The translations under genes were made by a program, and so were the position numbers. The notes under the pieces are model-generated. The model ran no database searches and was not told the origin of the DNA. It saw only the letters and a program-made list of their open reading frames with translations. Source: Parasedimentitalea denitrificans (GTDB lineage Bacteria; Pseudomonadota; Alphaproteobacteria; Rhodobacterales; Rhodobacteraceae). Taken from it: a DNA stretch of 64,000 nt. Numbering within the stretch: position 1 is the first letter of the stretch; each line of letters begins with the position of its first letter. This document shows positions 1 through 6,878 of the stretch, piece after piece. The stretch covers positions 1 to 64,000 of the forward strand of contig NZ_QHLQ01000023.1 in the NCBI RefSeq assembly GCF_011813015.1, in the 5' to 3' direction.

Positions 1-275
1 TTTACTGCACTTGGCATCCCCAAGACAGAGGCGATAGGCTAAATCCGTCCGGTGTCAGGGGAGGTCCGACCTCAACCCTATTTGTGCAACAAAGCCGTTA
101 ACAGGCCGCAGATTGGAAGTTAGTTTCAGCAGATCCCTGTAGGGGCAGGAGGCTAACTTAGCTATGAGTTTTGGATTTTGATCTGCTTTGGCACAGGGTT
201 GCCGAAAAATTTATCCTGCACCGAGGGGCTTGAGGTCAGCCGATGCCGCTATTCTAGCGGCAGTCAGCCGATATC

Positions 276-680
276 TTATGTCGGGCGCACCGCCATTAAC
301 CGATCCTCGCGTGGCAGTAGTGTGCGTAGCGCCTTGAGGCAGCGGTAGTGGTTGTTCTGGATCACAGCCTCAGTTGCCTCTGCCAAAGAGGCGCGGCTGT
401 CTGGGTCGGTGAACACCTGGCTCAGATCTTCGATCCGGCGCAGCATAGGCAGCCGATCTTCCTGGGCGTCGATGTCGCCAGTCAGGACCAATTGCGCAGC
501 GTAACAGACACGACGCACCGGGGTGTTGGCTTCCTCGGGGTGGATCGCATCACGCAGGCGCAAAATGTTGGCGTCTGGTGTCACGATCGACAACCGGCTG
601 CGGCGATCACCGTTTTCAATGACCGCGCCATTGACCAGGACGCGTTCTTTGGGGGCGAGTTTTAGGACTAATCCACTCAT
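276..680 (-). CDS. flbT: Flagellar biosynthesis repressor FlbT
   Basis: A 134-residue protein matching FlbT, the post-transcriptional regulator that binds the 5' region of flagellin mRNA in Caulobacter and lowers its translation or stability. Seen: the family N-terminus MSGLVLKLAPKERVLVNGA, a central block with SRLSIVTPDANILRLRDA, and a basic C-terminal helix (YRCLKALRTLLP). I chose the internal ATG at 680 because the family starts with this motif; the longer reading frame runs into flaF. It follows flaF with a single-base gap, so the two are translationally linked, and flagellin lies just upstream on the same strand. The cluster order flagellin-flaF-flbT is typical of alphaproteobacteria. 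Function is inferred from family and context. Confidence 0.93.
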   Translation of the reverse strand: MSGLVLKLAPKERVLVNGAVIENGDRRSRLSIVTPDANILRLRDAIHPEEANTPVRRVCYAAQLVLTGDIDAQEDRLPMLRRIEDLSQVFTDPDSRASLAEATEAVIQNNHYRCLKALRTLLPREDRLMAVRPT

Positions 681-681
681 A

Positions 682-1053
682 TCATGGGGCTCCGCTTCGT
701 AGGCCACGCATGATGGCCGTGTTGATTTCAACCAGAGGTGCTACGCTGGCCTCGCGGGCCAGGACCTTGCTGGTGTGTTGTCGCGTGAACTCAGTCAGAT
801 AGGCGATGTGATCCTTCAACTCCGCAGGGAGCTCGTTGCTGGGGCTGGCAACATCGGCCATGAAGATGGTCCACAGCTTTCGATTGTCAGTCAGAGCGGC
901 TACCAGAGTATTGAACCCGTCGGGTCCCTTTTTCGCAGCAGCAACCAGCCGGTGAGTAATGCGCGCGATGGCGTCGTACTCAAGGTTCTTTGGGGTGCGT
1001 GTCGGGGCTTTTGCCGCGGAGTAAGCTTGTTTCGCATGTCTGAGTGCGTTCAC
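682..1053 (-). CDS. flaF: Flagellar biosynthesis regulator FlaF
   Basis: A 123-residue protein of the FlaF family, which in Caulobacter works with FlbT in coupling flagellin synthesis to secretion and is needed for flagellin translation. Seen: N-terminal AYSAAKAPTRTPKNLEYDAIARIT, a core with TDNRKLWTIFMADVASPSNELP, and a helical C-terminus ending near LVEINTAIMRGL, all typical of FlaF. It lies between flagellin (77 bp upstream) and flbT (one base downstream) on the same strand. A strong hairpin separates it from the flagellin gene, so its mRNA level may be lower than that of flagellin. Confidence 0.93.
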   Translation of the reverse strand: MNALRHAKQAYSAAKAPTRTPKNLEYDAIARITHRLVAAAKKGPDGFNTLVAALTDNRKLWTIFMADVASPSNELPAELKDHIAYLTEFTRQHTSKVLAREASVAPLVEINTAIMRGLRSGAP

Positions 1054-1096
1054 GTGAGTTCCTTACGTACTAATCTTCAGATTCTCTGAGACGGAA

Positions 1097-1122
1097 ATCC
1101 GGGGCACGTGGGCGCCCCGGAT
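1097..1122 (-). terminator. Hairpin 3' of flagellin gene
   Basis: A 9-bp GC-rich inverted repeat (ATCCGGGGC at 1097-1105 and GCCCCGGAT at 1114-1122) lies directly after the flagellin stop codon and before flaF. On the minus strand it is followed only by a short T-rich run (TTTCC), so it may act as a partial terminator or as a 3' stabiliser of the abundant flagellin mRNA. Confidence 0.6.
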
Positions 1123-1130
1123 CATAGTTG

Positions 1131-1976
1131 TTAGCGGAACAGCTGCATCAGTGCTTCTGGTGCGCCATTGGCGATCGACAGCGATTGCACGGCCAGTTGT
1201 TGTTGGGTCTGCAGAGCCTTCAGTCGAGCTGATGCTTCTTCCATGTCAGTGTCCGTCATTGAGCTGACACCCATTTTCATGGAGTCGGTCAGCTTAGAGA
1301 CAAATTCGCCTTGATCCTTCAAGCGGGCACTGTCGGCACCCAAAGCGGCTGCACCGTTAATGGCAGTGGACAGGAAGGCCTCGATTTCGGTCAGGGCAGA
1401 GGCAGCGTCGGCGGAGTCTGTGATGACTGTCAGGTCTGCACCCAGATCAATGTTTGTGACAAAATCAAGAGCATTGATAGTGATCGGAGTACTTGTCGGA
1501 ACGCCGGTTGCGCCAACACGGTCAAGCGAGGCCAGAACGCTCAGGCTTGTGGCTGTGCCGTCAATGGTATCCATAAGCAAGTTGGCACCGTTGAACTGGG
1601 CTGCAGCAATGATCGAAGCAACCTGATCACTTTTCTTTGCGATGTCGTTTTGGATCTTGGCGTGATCAACATTCTCGGATTGAGCGGAAACGATCAGCTC
1701 TTTAATTTCTGTCAGTTTCTCAACAATTTGCTCAGCACCGGCTGACGCTACTGCAACTGTCGCTTCGCCAACGTGTAGACTTTCTGAAATGGCTTCAAAG
1801 CCTGCGATGTCAGATTCCATGGTTTTTGAGATTGCCCAAACAGCAGCGTTGTCACTGGCGGCGCCGACACGTTTACCTGTCGAGATCTCGTTTTGAGCAT
1901 CGGTCAGGTTGGTGTTGACAGCCGAAAGCGTCTGCAGCGCAACCATTGCGCCACTGTTTGTCAAAATACTGGTCAT
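1131..1976 (-). CDS. fliC: Flagellin
   Basis: A 281-residue flagellin, the filament subunit exported through the flagellar type III apparatus. Seen: the conserved N-terminal D0/D1 coil (TSILTNSGAMVALQTL, then EISTGKRVGAASDNAA) and C-terminal D1/D0 coil (ARLKALQTQQQLAVQSLSIAN, ending LMQLFR). The variable middle is short, as in the small flagellins of Rhodobacteraceae. I chose the ATG at 1976, preceded by AAGGAAA, because MTSILTN is the usual start; an in-frame upstream ATG at 2042 would add 22 residues without flagellin character. The flaF and flbT genes follow on the same strand. Confidence 0.95.
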   Translation of the reverse strand: MTSILTNSGAMVALQTLSAVNTNLTDAQNEISTGKRVGAASDNAAVWAISKTMESDIAGFEAISESLHVGEATVAVASAGAEQIVEKLTEIKELIVSAQSENVDHAKIQNDIAKKSDQVASIIAAAQFNGANLLMDTIDGTATSLSVLASLDRVGATGVPTSTPITINALDFVTNIDLGADLTVITDSADAASALTEIEAFLSTAINGAAALGADSARLKDQGEFVSKLTDSMKMGVSSMTDTDMEEASARLKALQTQQQLAVQSLSIANGAPEALMQLFR

Positions 1977-2635
1977 ATCGTTTTCCTTGTTCTGCCAGGG
2001 TTTTACCCAGCGTAGTCTGCCCTGATAGGCATGGTTTCTCATGTCGTTTCTGACTGGTGCGTTCGGCCGGAAGCAGTCGTGCCACCCCGGTCCGAGGTGC
2101 AGGCAGACATTGGCCTAACAGGTGCTAAGGGAGTGCTAATGTCAGAAATTGCATACTTAGAATTTTCTCTAAATTGGCGACGTTAAGCTTGTCTTTAGAA
2201 ATGCCATACAGGACAGCTCGGATGCTGGGCGGCGGAGTGAAGCGACATTGGGAACGATTGTTAATGTATTGGGAATGGTTGTTGATGAGTGAACTGTTCA
2301 ATGGATGGGCGAGTCTATTTAAAAAGGCTGAGGAAAGGCAGAATCAAAATCTAATAGTCGCCTGCCTAAGGATGTTTCGGATGACTTGGGCTGTTGGTGT
2401 TGGCCTAAAGGTGCCATTCCGGCCACTTCTTAGTGGCGTGCCAAAATGCGGGAAGAACTACGCGGCAAAACGTAATCATTTCACGTGAGAGTAAGTGCGT
2501 ATTTTCAGGGACTTGCTCACTGATGTGCTTTTTTTTGCCGGAAAGCTGCGAAAAAGCGGAAACACCGCTTGACGATGCCCGAGACCTAGGAATATTACAG
2601 CCCAACATTCAGCAGCGATGCTGGATGGGCAGCAA
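1977..2635. other. Gene-free region between flagellin and tRNA-Asp array
   Basis: About 660 bp with no convincing gene. The left part must hold the flagellin promoter and 5' leader (minus strand). The right part is relatively AT-rich and has only short overlapping open frames on both strands with no family resemblance. I looked for a sigma-54 site near 2080-2095 (TGGCACG is present), but the -12 GC is at the wrong spacing. Confidence 0.6.
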
Positions 2636-2712
2636 GCGGTTGTAGCTCAGCTGGTTAGAGTGCCGGCCTGTCACGCCGGAGGTCGCGGGTTCGAGCCCCG
2701 TCAACCGCGCCA
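2636..2712 (+). tRNA. tRNA-Asp (GTC), copy 1
   Basis: A 77-nt cloverleaf. Acceptor stem GCGGTTG pairs with CAACCGC, discriminator G, and the CCA is encoded at 2710-2712. The anticodon stem GCCGG/CCGG(C) holds loop CTGTCAC, giving anticodon GTC. The T arm is GCGGG-TTCGAGC-CCCGT. First of three identical copies in tandem. Confidence 0.98.
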
Positions 2713-2740
2713 CGCTGCCTTACCCACCTTGGGGAATTCA

Positions 2741-2775
2741 AGGTCCGCCCCGGAGGGGACTAGATCGCAAGATCT
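2741..2775 (+). repeat. Repeated two-hairpin spacer in tRNA-Asp array (copy 1)
   Basis: The spacer contains CCGCCCCGGAGGGGA (2745-2759), able to form a CCCC/GGGG hairpin, followed by AGATC-GCAA-GATCT (2762-2775), a stem capped by a GNRA-type GCAA tetraloop. The same layout recurs at 2902-2930 with a different but still paired second stem. Confidence 0.7.
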
Positions 2776-2791
2776 GGTGAGAAGAAAATGC

Positions 2792-2868
2792 GCGGTTGTA
2801 GCTCAGCTGGTTAGAGTGCCGGCCTGTCACGCCGGAGGTCGCGGGTTCGAGCCCCGTCAACCGCGCCA
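2792..2868 (+). tRNA. tRNA-Asp (GTC), copy 2
   Basis: Same 77-nt sequence as copy 1, CCA encoded at 2866-2868. It is separated from copy 1 by a 79-bp spacer carrying two small hairpins, and from copy 3 by a 67-bp spacer with the same architecture. Confidence 0.98.
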
Positions 2869-2901
2869 CTTCTTACTCAACCTTTCCTGATAGAATCAGG
2901 A

Positions 2902-2930
2902 CCGCCCCGGAGGGGAGCGACCGCAAGGTC
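2902..2930 (+). repeat. Repeated two-hairpin spacer in tRNA-Asp array (copy 2)
   Basis: The motif CCGCCCCGGAGGGGA is repeated, then GACC-GCAA-GGTC (2919-2930). The tetraloop is kept while the stem bases changed in a compensated way relative to copy 1. This suggests that the RNA structure is under selection, perhaps as a processing signal of the tRNA precursor. Confidence 0.7.
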
Positions 2931-2935
2931 ACTGC

Positions 2936-3012
2936 GCGGTTGTAGCTCAGCTGGTTAGAGTGCCGGCCTGTCACGCCGGAGGTCGCGGGTTCGAGCCCCG
3001 TCAACCGCGCCA
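2936..3012 (+). tRNA. tRNA-Asp (GTC), copy 3
   Basis: Same 77-nt sequence as copies 1 and 2, CCA encoded at 3010-3012. Last member of the array; a DUF922-like gene starts about 150 bp downstream. Confidence 0.98.
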
Positions 3013-3165
3013 CTATTCCCCTATAGACGTTTTCTTCTGATACCCTGGATGGCCCTGCTGCACCACCGTTCTTGGCTTTCGGTGATTCTATTTTGTAGTG
3101 TAGTTGTGCGCCTGGGTGTTGGCGCAATTGTATTAGCGAGTGAATTCGACCTGTGGAGACGACAC

Positions 3166-4143
3166 ATGGTAATTTCTGTCAAAACCAAGATTCCCAAGCC
3201 AACTCAAAAGCCATTTTCTGTATCTGGTGTGGATATGACCGCGCTGGAAGATGCGCTGAATAAAAGGGACAGCTGGGGCAGTTACGCGGGTTATCCAGTA
3301 TTTTCCGCCAAATTCGACAAGTCCAAGAAGGTGAGCGAGATCACTGTCAGTCTGAAACCGGTGACAAAGGTTCCAAAGTGGAAGGAATACGCAAAAAGCA
3401 CCAAGAACCGGCAAGCCGAATGGGATCGAATGATCAAGGCGCTAGAGAAATATCTGTTGAGCCTGCACGCCCTGACACTTGAGGTAGTCGCCAAGTTTGC
3501 TGATTCTGTGAAGGACAAGGATTTAGATAAGGCCGGATTATCTACGGAAACAAAGGCCGCTAAGGCGGCCCTGGCTAAGGCTGTGGAGGATTACGCCAGC
3601 AAAACGTCAAACGGTAATACCGTTGGCGTCTCGCTCGAGTACATAGATCCCGATCCTGCCACTTTCAAAAAGACTGTACCTTCGCCTAAATCGTCGACCT
3701 ACTCGGTGTCCGGTAAGACTATTAGGGCGGTTTTTGAGGCGCTGAAGAAAAGATCTTTCTGGGGGCGCTATCGGTCCAATGCCAGTTACAAGGCAACGTT
3801 TCAGCTGGATGGCCACATTGATGTCTTCACCCTTACCAGTAAGCCGTCCATCATCATGCCCAAGTGGAAGGAATACAGCAAAGGCAACACGGGGCAGAAA
3901 GCCAGCTGGGACAACATGTGGAAGAAGCTCAACACCCATGAGAACAACCACCACAAGATCTTTGAGGACTGTGTAGCTGATCTTGAGACAACTGTGACCA
4001 CCACCGATGTTCTGGAGGCTGACGTTGCCAAATTCTGGAAAGACGAAACCAAGGGCTGGCAGGACATGCAGGATGCCTATGACAGCAAGACAAATCACGG
4101 GGTGAAAGAAGGGGTCGAGCTGGACGCCTCACATGATCCCTGA
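3166..4143 (+). CDS. Tandem DUF922-like protein, second copy with HExxH motif
   Basis: A 325-residue protein made of two related halves. Each half has SVSG near its start, an aromatic-rich block (SWGSYAGYP or FWGRYRSNAS), the signature PKWKEY, then WDxM before a helix. The second half carries HENNHH at residues 258-263, an HExxH-type metal site as in DUF922, a family regarded as putative zinc proteases. The aligned stretch of the first half reads YLLSLH, so the first histidine and the glutamate are missing and that copy is probably inactive. I chose the ATG at 3166, preceded by GGAG at good spacing. An in-frame start at 3049 would add a hydrophobic N-terminus that could act as a signal sequence, but it begins only 36 bp after the tRNA array. 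Substrate unknown. Confidence 0.75.
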   Translation: MVISVKTKIPKPTQKPFSVSGVDMTALEDALNKRDSWGSYAGYPVFSAKFDKSKKVSEITVSLKPVTKVPKWKEYAKSTKNRQAEWDRMIKALEKYLLSLHALTLEVVAKFADSVKDKDLDKAGLSTETKAAKAALAKAVEDYASKTSNGNTVGVSLEYIDPDPATFKKTVPSPKSSTYSVSGKTIRAVFEALKKRSFWGRYRSNASYKATFQLDGHIDVFTLTSKPSIIMPKWKEYSKGNTGQKASWDNMWKKLNTHENNHHKIFEDCVADLETTVTTTDVLEADVAKFWKDETKGWQDMQDAYDSKTNHGVKEGVELDASHDP

Positions 4144-4182
4144 CTTACAGCTTTCATCTATCCCAAGCATGCTCAAAGCGCG

Positions 4183-4605
4183 CTAGCGAGAGCGCGCAGC
4201 TGGCGTGTCCTGGCTGAAGCTGTTCAGCCAACCACCAGCGTTCCGTTCCCATAGCGAGGAAATATACATGACTTCGGTCTCGCTGCCGCCAACTGGGCGG
4301 TACTGCGCGCGATAACTTAGGAGCACTGCGTCGGGGGAAATGATCCTTAGTCGCGCTTGGCTCAGTTCATATGATTCCATGGTTGGCCCATCGGCCAGTT
4401 GTTCGCAGTGCCCTGCCTTGGCAGAGTAACCCGAGGGGTAGACGCCAAGGAAGTCTTCGGTCAGCATTTTTCCGTCGGCCTCGGCGTCGCCGGCCACAAG
4501 AGCTTCCCAGACCTTGGTTTCAAGTGCGATGATTTCGGCCAGCAATGGGCCATCTATTAGGTTTTGTTTTTTCATGCGGGCAAGGTGCTCTGAGGTTAGT
4601 CTCAT
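4183..4605 (-). CDS. NTF2-like (SnoaL/DUF4440-type) protein
   Basis: A 140-residue protein with the usual features of the NTF2-like cone fold: an N-terminal helix (LLAEIIALETKVWEALVAGD), LTEDFLGVYPSG, then beta strands including AVLLSYRAQYRP and SSLWERNAGGWLNSFSQDTP near the end. Family members are small enzymes or ligand-binding domains; no function can be assigned from sequence. A second possible start lies at 4575 (MKKQNL). It is convergent with the DUF922-like gene, and a GCGCGCT/AGCGCGC hairpin overlaps its stop codon. Confidence 0.75.
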   Translation of the reverse strand: MRLTSEHLARMKKQNLIDGPLLAEIIALETKVWEALVAGDAEADGKMLTEDFLGVYPSGYSAKAGHCEQLADGPTMESYELSQARLRIISPDAVLLSYRAQYRPVGGSETEVMYISSLWERNAGGWLNSFSQDTPAARSR

Positions 4606-4691
4606 TGCAAGCCCGGTGCGCTTTTGTTGACTTCCTGTTGAACGCTATACCTGCAGCTAGCAGGCAGAAGTGCCCTAGTCAGGAGAATGTA

Positions 4692-5084
4692 ATGAATAAA
4701 AAGGTTCAGCCCCCCGACACTCAGCCCACGATTCGCGTGATTGCGATGCCAACAGATACCAACCCTGCGGGGGATATCTTTGGTGGATGGTTGATGAGCC
4801 AGATGGACCTTGCCGCTGGGACAATCGCCGCACGGGTCTCTAAGGGGCGGGCATCTACAGTGTCAGTAGACCAGATTCAGTTCCATCAGCCGGTCACTGT
4901 GGGGGATGAGGTGTCGTTTTACGCGGACCTATTGAAGATCGGGCGTACATCCATGCGAATCAAGGTTCGCGTGTGGAGCCGTGCACGGCATCAGGAGGAG
5001 AGTAATCCAGTGACTGAAGGTGTTTTTACCTTTGTCGCATTGGATGAAAACGCGCGTCCGCGTCCTGTTGTTCGGGACGCATAA
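4692..5084 (+). CDS. Acyl-CoA thioesterase (hotdog fold, YciA-like)
   Basis: A 130-residue single hotdog-domain protein that should hydrolyse acyl-CoA to free acid and CoA in the cytoplasm. Seen: RVIAMPTDTNPAGDIFGGWLMSQMDLAAG, with the N-P-x-G-D-x-F-G-G-W signature of YciA-type thioesterases (catalytic Asp in GDIFGGW), then a VDQIQFHQPVTVGDEVSFYA strand block and a VFTFVALDENARPRPV end. The ATG at 4692 follows AGGAGA. It is divergent from the NTF2-like gene and convergent with the M20 peptidase. Confidence 0.9.
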   Translation: MNKKVQPPDTQPTIRVIAMPTDTNPAGDIFGGWLMSQMDLAAGTIAARVSKGRASTVSVDQIQFHQPVTVGDEVSFYADLLKIGRTSMRIKVRVWSRARHQEESNPVTEGVFTFVALDENARPRPVVRDA

Positions 5085-5099
5085 CCGGGGGCAAGGTGT

Positions 5100-5134
5100 A
5101 AAAAAGGGCAAAGACTGTGCTGTCTCTGCCCTTT
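5100..5134. terminator. Bidirectional terminator between thioesterase and M20 peptidase
   Basis: AAAGGGCA (5103-5110) pairs with TGCCCTTT (5127-5134). Read on the minus strand the stem is followed by a run of Ts, so it best serves the peptidase gene; on the plus strand it ends in TTTGCTTT. Confidence 0.75.
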
Positions 5135-5155
5135 GCTTTAGATTTCGTGTCGGAC

Positions 5156-6547
5156 TTAGCCTTTGGTCAGCGCATCCAGGATACGTGCCCAAGAGCGGAT
5201 GCCCTTGTGAAAGCTCTTCAGGTCGTATTTTTCATTAGGCGAGTGGATAGCATCATCGTCATTGGCATAGCCAACCAGCATTGCATCCATGCCCAGCACC
5301 GATTTGAAGAAACCAGCGATCGGGATAGATCCCCCCATACCGCAGAATACGGCCTCGCGGTTCCATTCGTCCGACAATGCCCCGCGGGCCGCTTCGAACT
5401 CGGGGCGGGAAATGTTCATCACCGAAGCTGGTGAACCTTCTAAGTCTTGATCCCAGACTACCTTGGCGTCAGGCGACAGTTGTGCGGCGACATGTGCGCG
5501 TATTTTTTCACGCAGGGCGTCAGGGTCCATGTCCCCCACCAAGCGACAAGTAATTTTGCAGTGTGCCTCGGACGGGAGTACGGTTTTTGAACCTGCACCG
5601 TTATATCCACCCCACAAACCGTTCACTTCCAATGTTGGCCGCGCCCATTGCTGTTCCAAAGTGGAATAGGCTTTTTCACCGTGTGCCTGAGAGTATCCAA
5701 CTGAGTTCAGATACTCTGATTCGTCGAATCCGCAGTTTTGCCACTGTCGCAATTGGTCGGCGGGGACCTCGTGAACACCCTCATAGAAGCCTTCTACTGC
5801 AACCCGGCCGCTGTCCTGATCGTAGAAACTGTCGATGATTCGCGAAATTTCGCGCAGGGGGTTCAGGCCGGGGCCGCCATAGTGACCGGAATGAAGGTCG
5901 ATGCGGGGCCCGATGATGGTGAACTCATCCTTCAACATGCCGCGCAGTTGCGAGGCAATTGACGGCACACCGCGCGACACCATCGAGGTATCACAGATCA
6001 GCGCGATGTCTGCCTTTAGCTCTTCGGCGTGTTCTTCCATGAAAGGAATCAGCGACGGCGAACCGGACTCTTCTTCCCCTTCAAAGAAGAAAGTGATGCG
6101 GCAGGGCAGGGAACCATGTACTTCTTTCCAGGCGCGGCAGGCCTCGACAAAGGTCATCAACTGCCCTTTGTCATCGGACGAACCGCGACCACGGATCACG
6201 GTGCCATTTGGAGTCTCTTCCAGCTGCGGTTCAAACGGCGGGTTGTCCCATAGGTCAAGTGGATCAACGGGTTGCACGTCGTAGTGGCCATAGAACAGTA
6301 CATGCGGCACGTTGCTGTTTTCTTCACCGACATGCCCAACAACCATCGGATGGCCCGGGGTCGGGCGCTTCGCCGCATCAACACCGATGGTTCTCAGATC
6401 GGCAACAAGCCAATCGGCAGCCTTGTCGCAATCAGCCTTGTAGGCTGGGTCAGTTGAGATGGACTGGATCCGCAGCAGCTCCATCAGTCGGTTCGTGGCG
6501 GTTTCTAGATCGTCGTCGATCCGAGCCAATACATTATCAAGCGTCAT
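5156..6547 (-). CDS. M20 family metallopeptidase (dipeptidase)
   Basis: A 463-residue M20 peptidase of the ArgE/DapE/CPG2 superfamily that hydrolyses dipeptides or related amides with a two-metal centre. Seen: YGHYDVQP with metal ligand H88 and D90, GRGSSDDKGQL with the bridging aspartate near 125, FEGEEESGSP at 155-163 with catalytic and metal glutamates, and a late histidine in DAIHSPNEKY. The lid domain lies in the middle. Length fits the M20 dipeptidases of alphaproteobacteria. I chose the ATG at 6547, with GGAG seven bases upstream, over an in-frame start at 6631 that lacks homologous character. It is divergent from hemA. Exact substrate unknown. Confidence 0.92.
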   Translation of the reverse strand: MTLDNVLARIDDDLETATNRLMELLRIQSISTDPAYKADCDKAADWLVADLRTIGVDAAKRPTPGHPMVVGHVGEENSNVPHVLFYGHYDVQPVDPLDLWDNPPFEPQLEETPNGTVIRGRGSSDDKGQLMTFVEACRAWKEVHGSLPCRITFFFEGEEESGSPSLIPFMEEHAEELKADIALICDTSMVSRGVPSIASQLRGMLKDEFTIIGPRIDLHSGHYGGPGLNPLREISRIIDSFYDQDSGRVAVEGFYEGVHEVPADQLRQWQNCGFDESEYLNSVGYSQAHGEKAYSTLEQQWARPTLEVNGLWGGYNGAGSKTVLPSEAHCKITCRLVGDMDPDALREKIRAHVAAQLSPDAKVVWDQDLEGSPASVMNISRPEFEAARGALSDEWNREAVFCGMGGSIPIAGFFKSVLGMDAMLVGYANDDDAIHSPNEKYDLKSFHKGIRSWARILDALTKG

Positions 6548-6738
6548 CAATTTCTCCAGCCTATCGGGGTGTTTTGTCGCGGAGCCTAGCAGCGGCGAGG
6601 AGTGGGGGCCAGAGTAAGAAAACATGGTCATTTGTGATGTCCGATAAACGTCATCAGCTTCCTATCGGCGCCATTCTGCGCATATTCTGACGGTACTGAG
6701 ACATTGCTGTTCTTGCCGGGGTTCAAACAAAGGTCTAT

Positions 6739-6752
6739 TTGATCCACATCAA
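6739..6752 (+). promoter_or_regulatory. FNR/FnrL-type binding site upstream of hemA
   Basis: The sequence TTGATCCACATCAA is a perfect match to the FNR consensus TTGAT-N4-ATCAA. It lies about 127 bp upstream of the hemA start. In Rhodobacter species hemA is known to be induced under low oxygen through FnrL, so oxygen control of tetrapyrrole synthesis is the likely role. Confidence 0.8.
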
Positions 6753-6810
6753 GGCTACGACGGTGCACCCGGACGTATTTGATTGATCGAAATTGGCGCT
6801 TAGGCTATTT

Positions 6811-6826
6811 ATTCACAAACGTGAAT
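6811..6826 (+). promoter_or_regulatory. Inverted repeat close to hemA start
   Basis: ATTCAC-AAAC-GTGAAT is a perfect 6-bp inverted repeat 52 bp before the hemA start codon, distinct from the FNR box. Its position suggests an operator for a second, unidentified regulator near or downstream of the transcription start. Confidence 0.45.
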
Positions 6827-6878
6827 ATGGCAGGATCGCCTCAACTCCGGGGTGCCGGGATTAGCTATGGAGATGCCG

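Larger units (their letters stand above)
6548..6878. other. Divergent control region of M20 peptidase and hemA
   Basis: A 331-bp gene-free region that must contain promoters in both directions. It holds a perfect FNR-type box (6739-6752) and a second perfect inverted repeat (6811-6826), both on the hemA side. No small gene is evident. Confidence 0.7.

Noticed and set aside
245..261. GCCGCTA-TTC-TAGCGGC hairpin after flbT
   Set aside because: Well paired, but no T-run and the tight three-base loop make a terminator call weak.
2080..2100. Sigma-54 promoter for flagellin
   Set aside because: TGGCACG is present on the minus strand, but the following GC falls three bases too close for a -24/-12 promoter.
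2174..2488. Possible 104-codon gene upstream of the tRNA-Asp array
   Set aside because: No family resemblance, no convincing ribosome binding site, and codon use unlike the neighbouring genes.
4178..4197. GCGCGCT/AGCGCGC hairpin as terminator
   Set aside because: It overlaps the stop codon of the NTF2-like gene and lacks a T-run on both strands; kept only as a remark.
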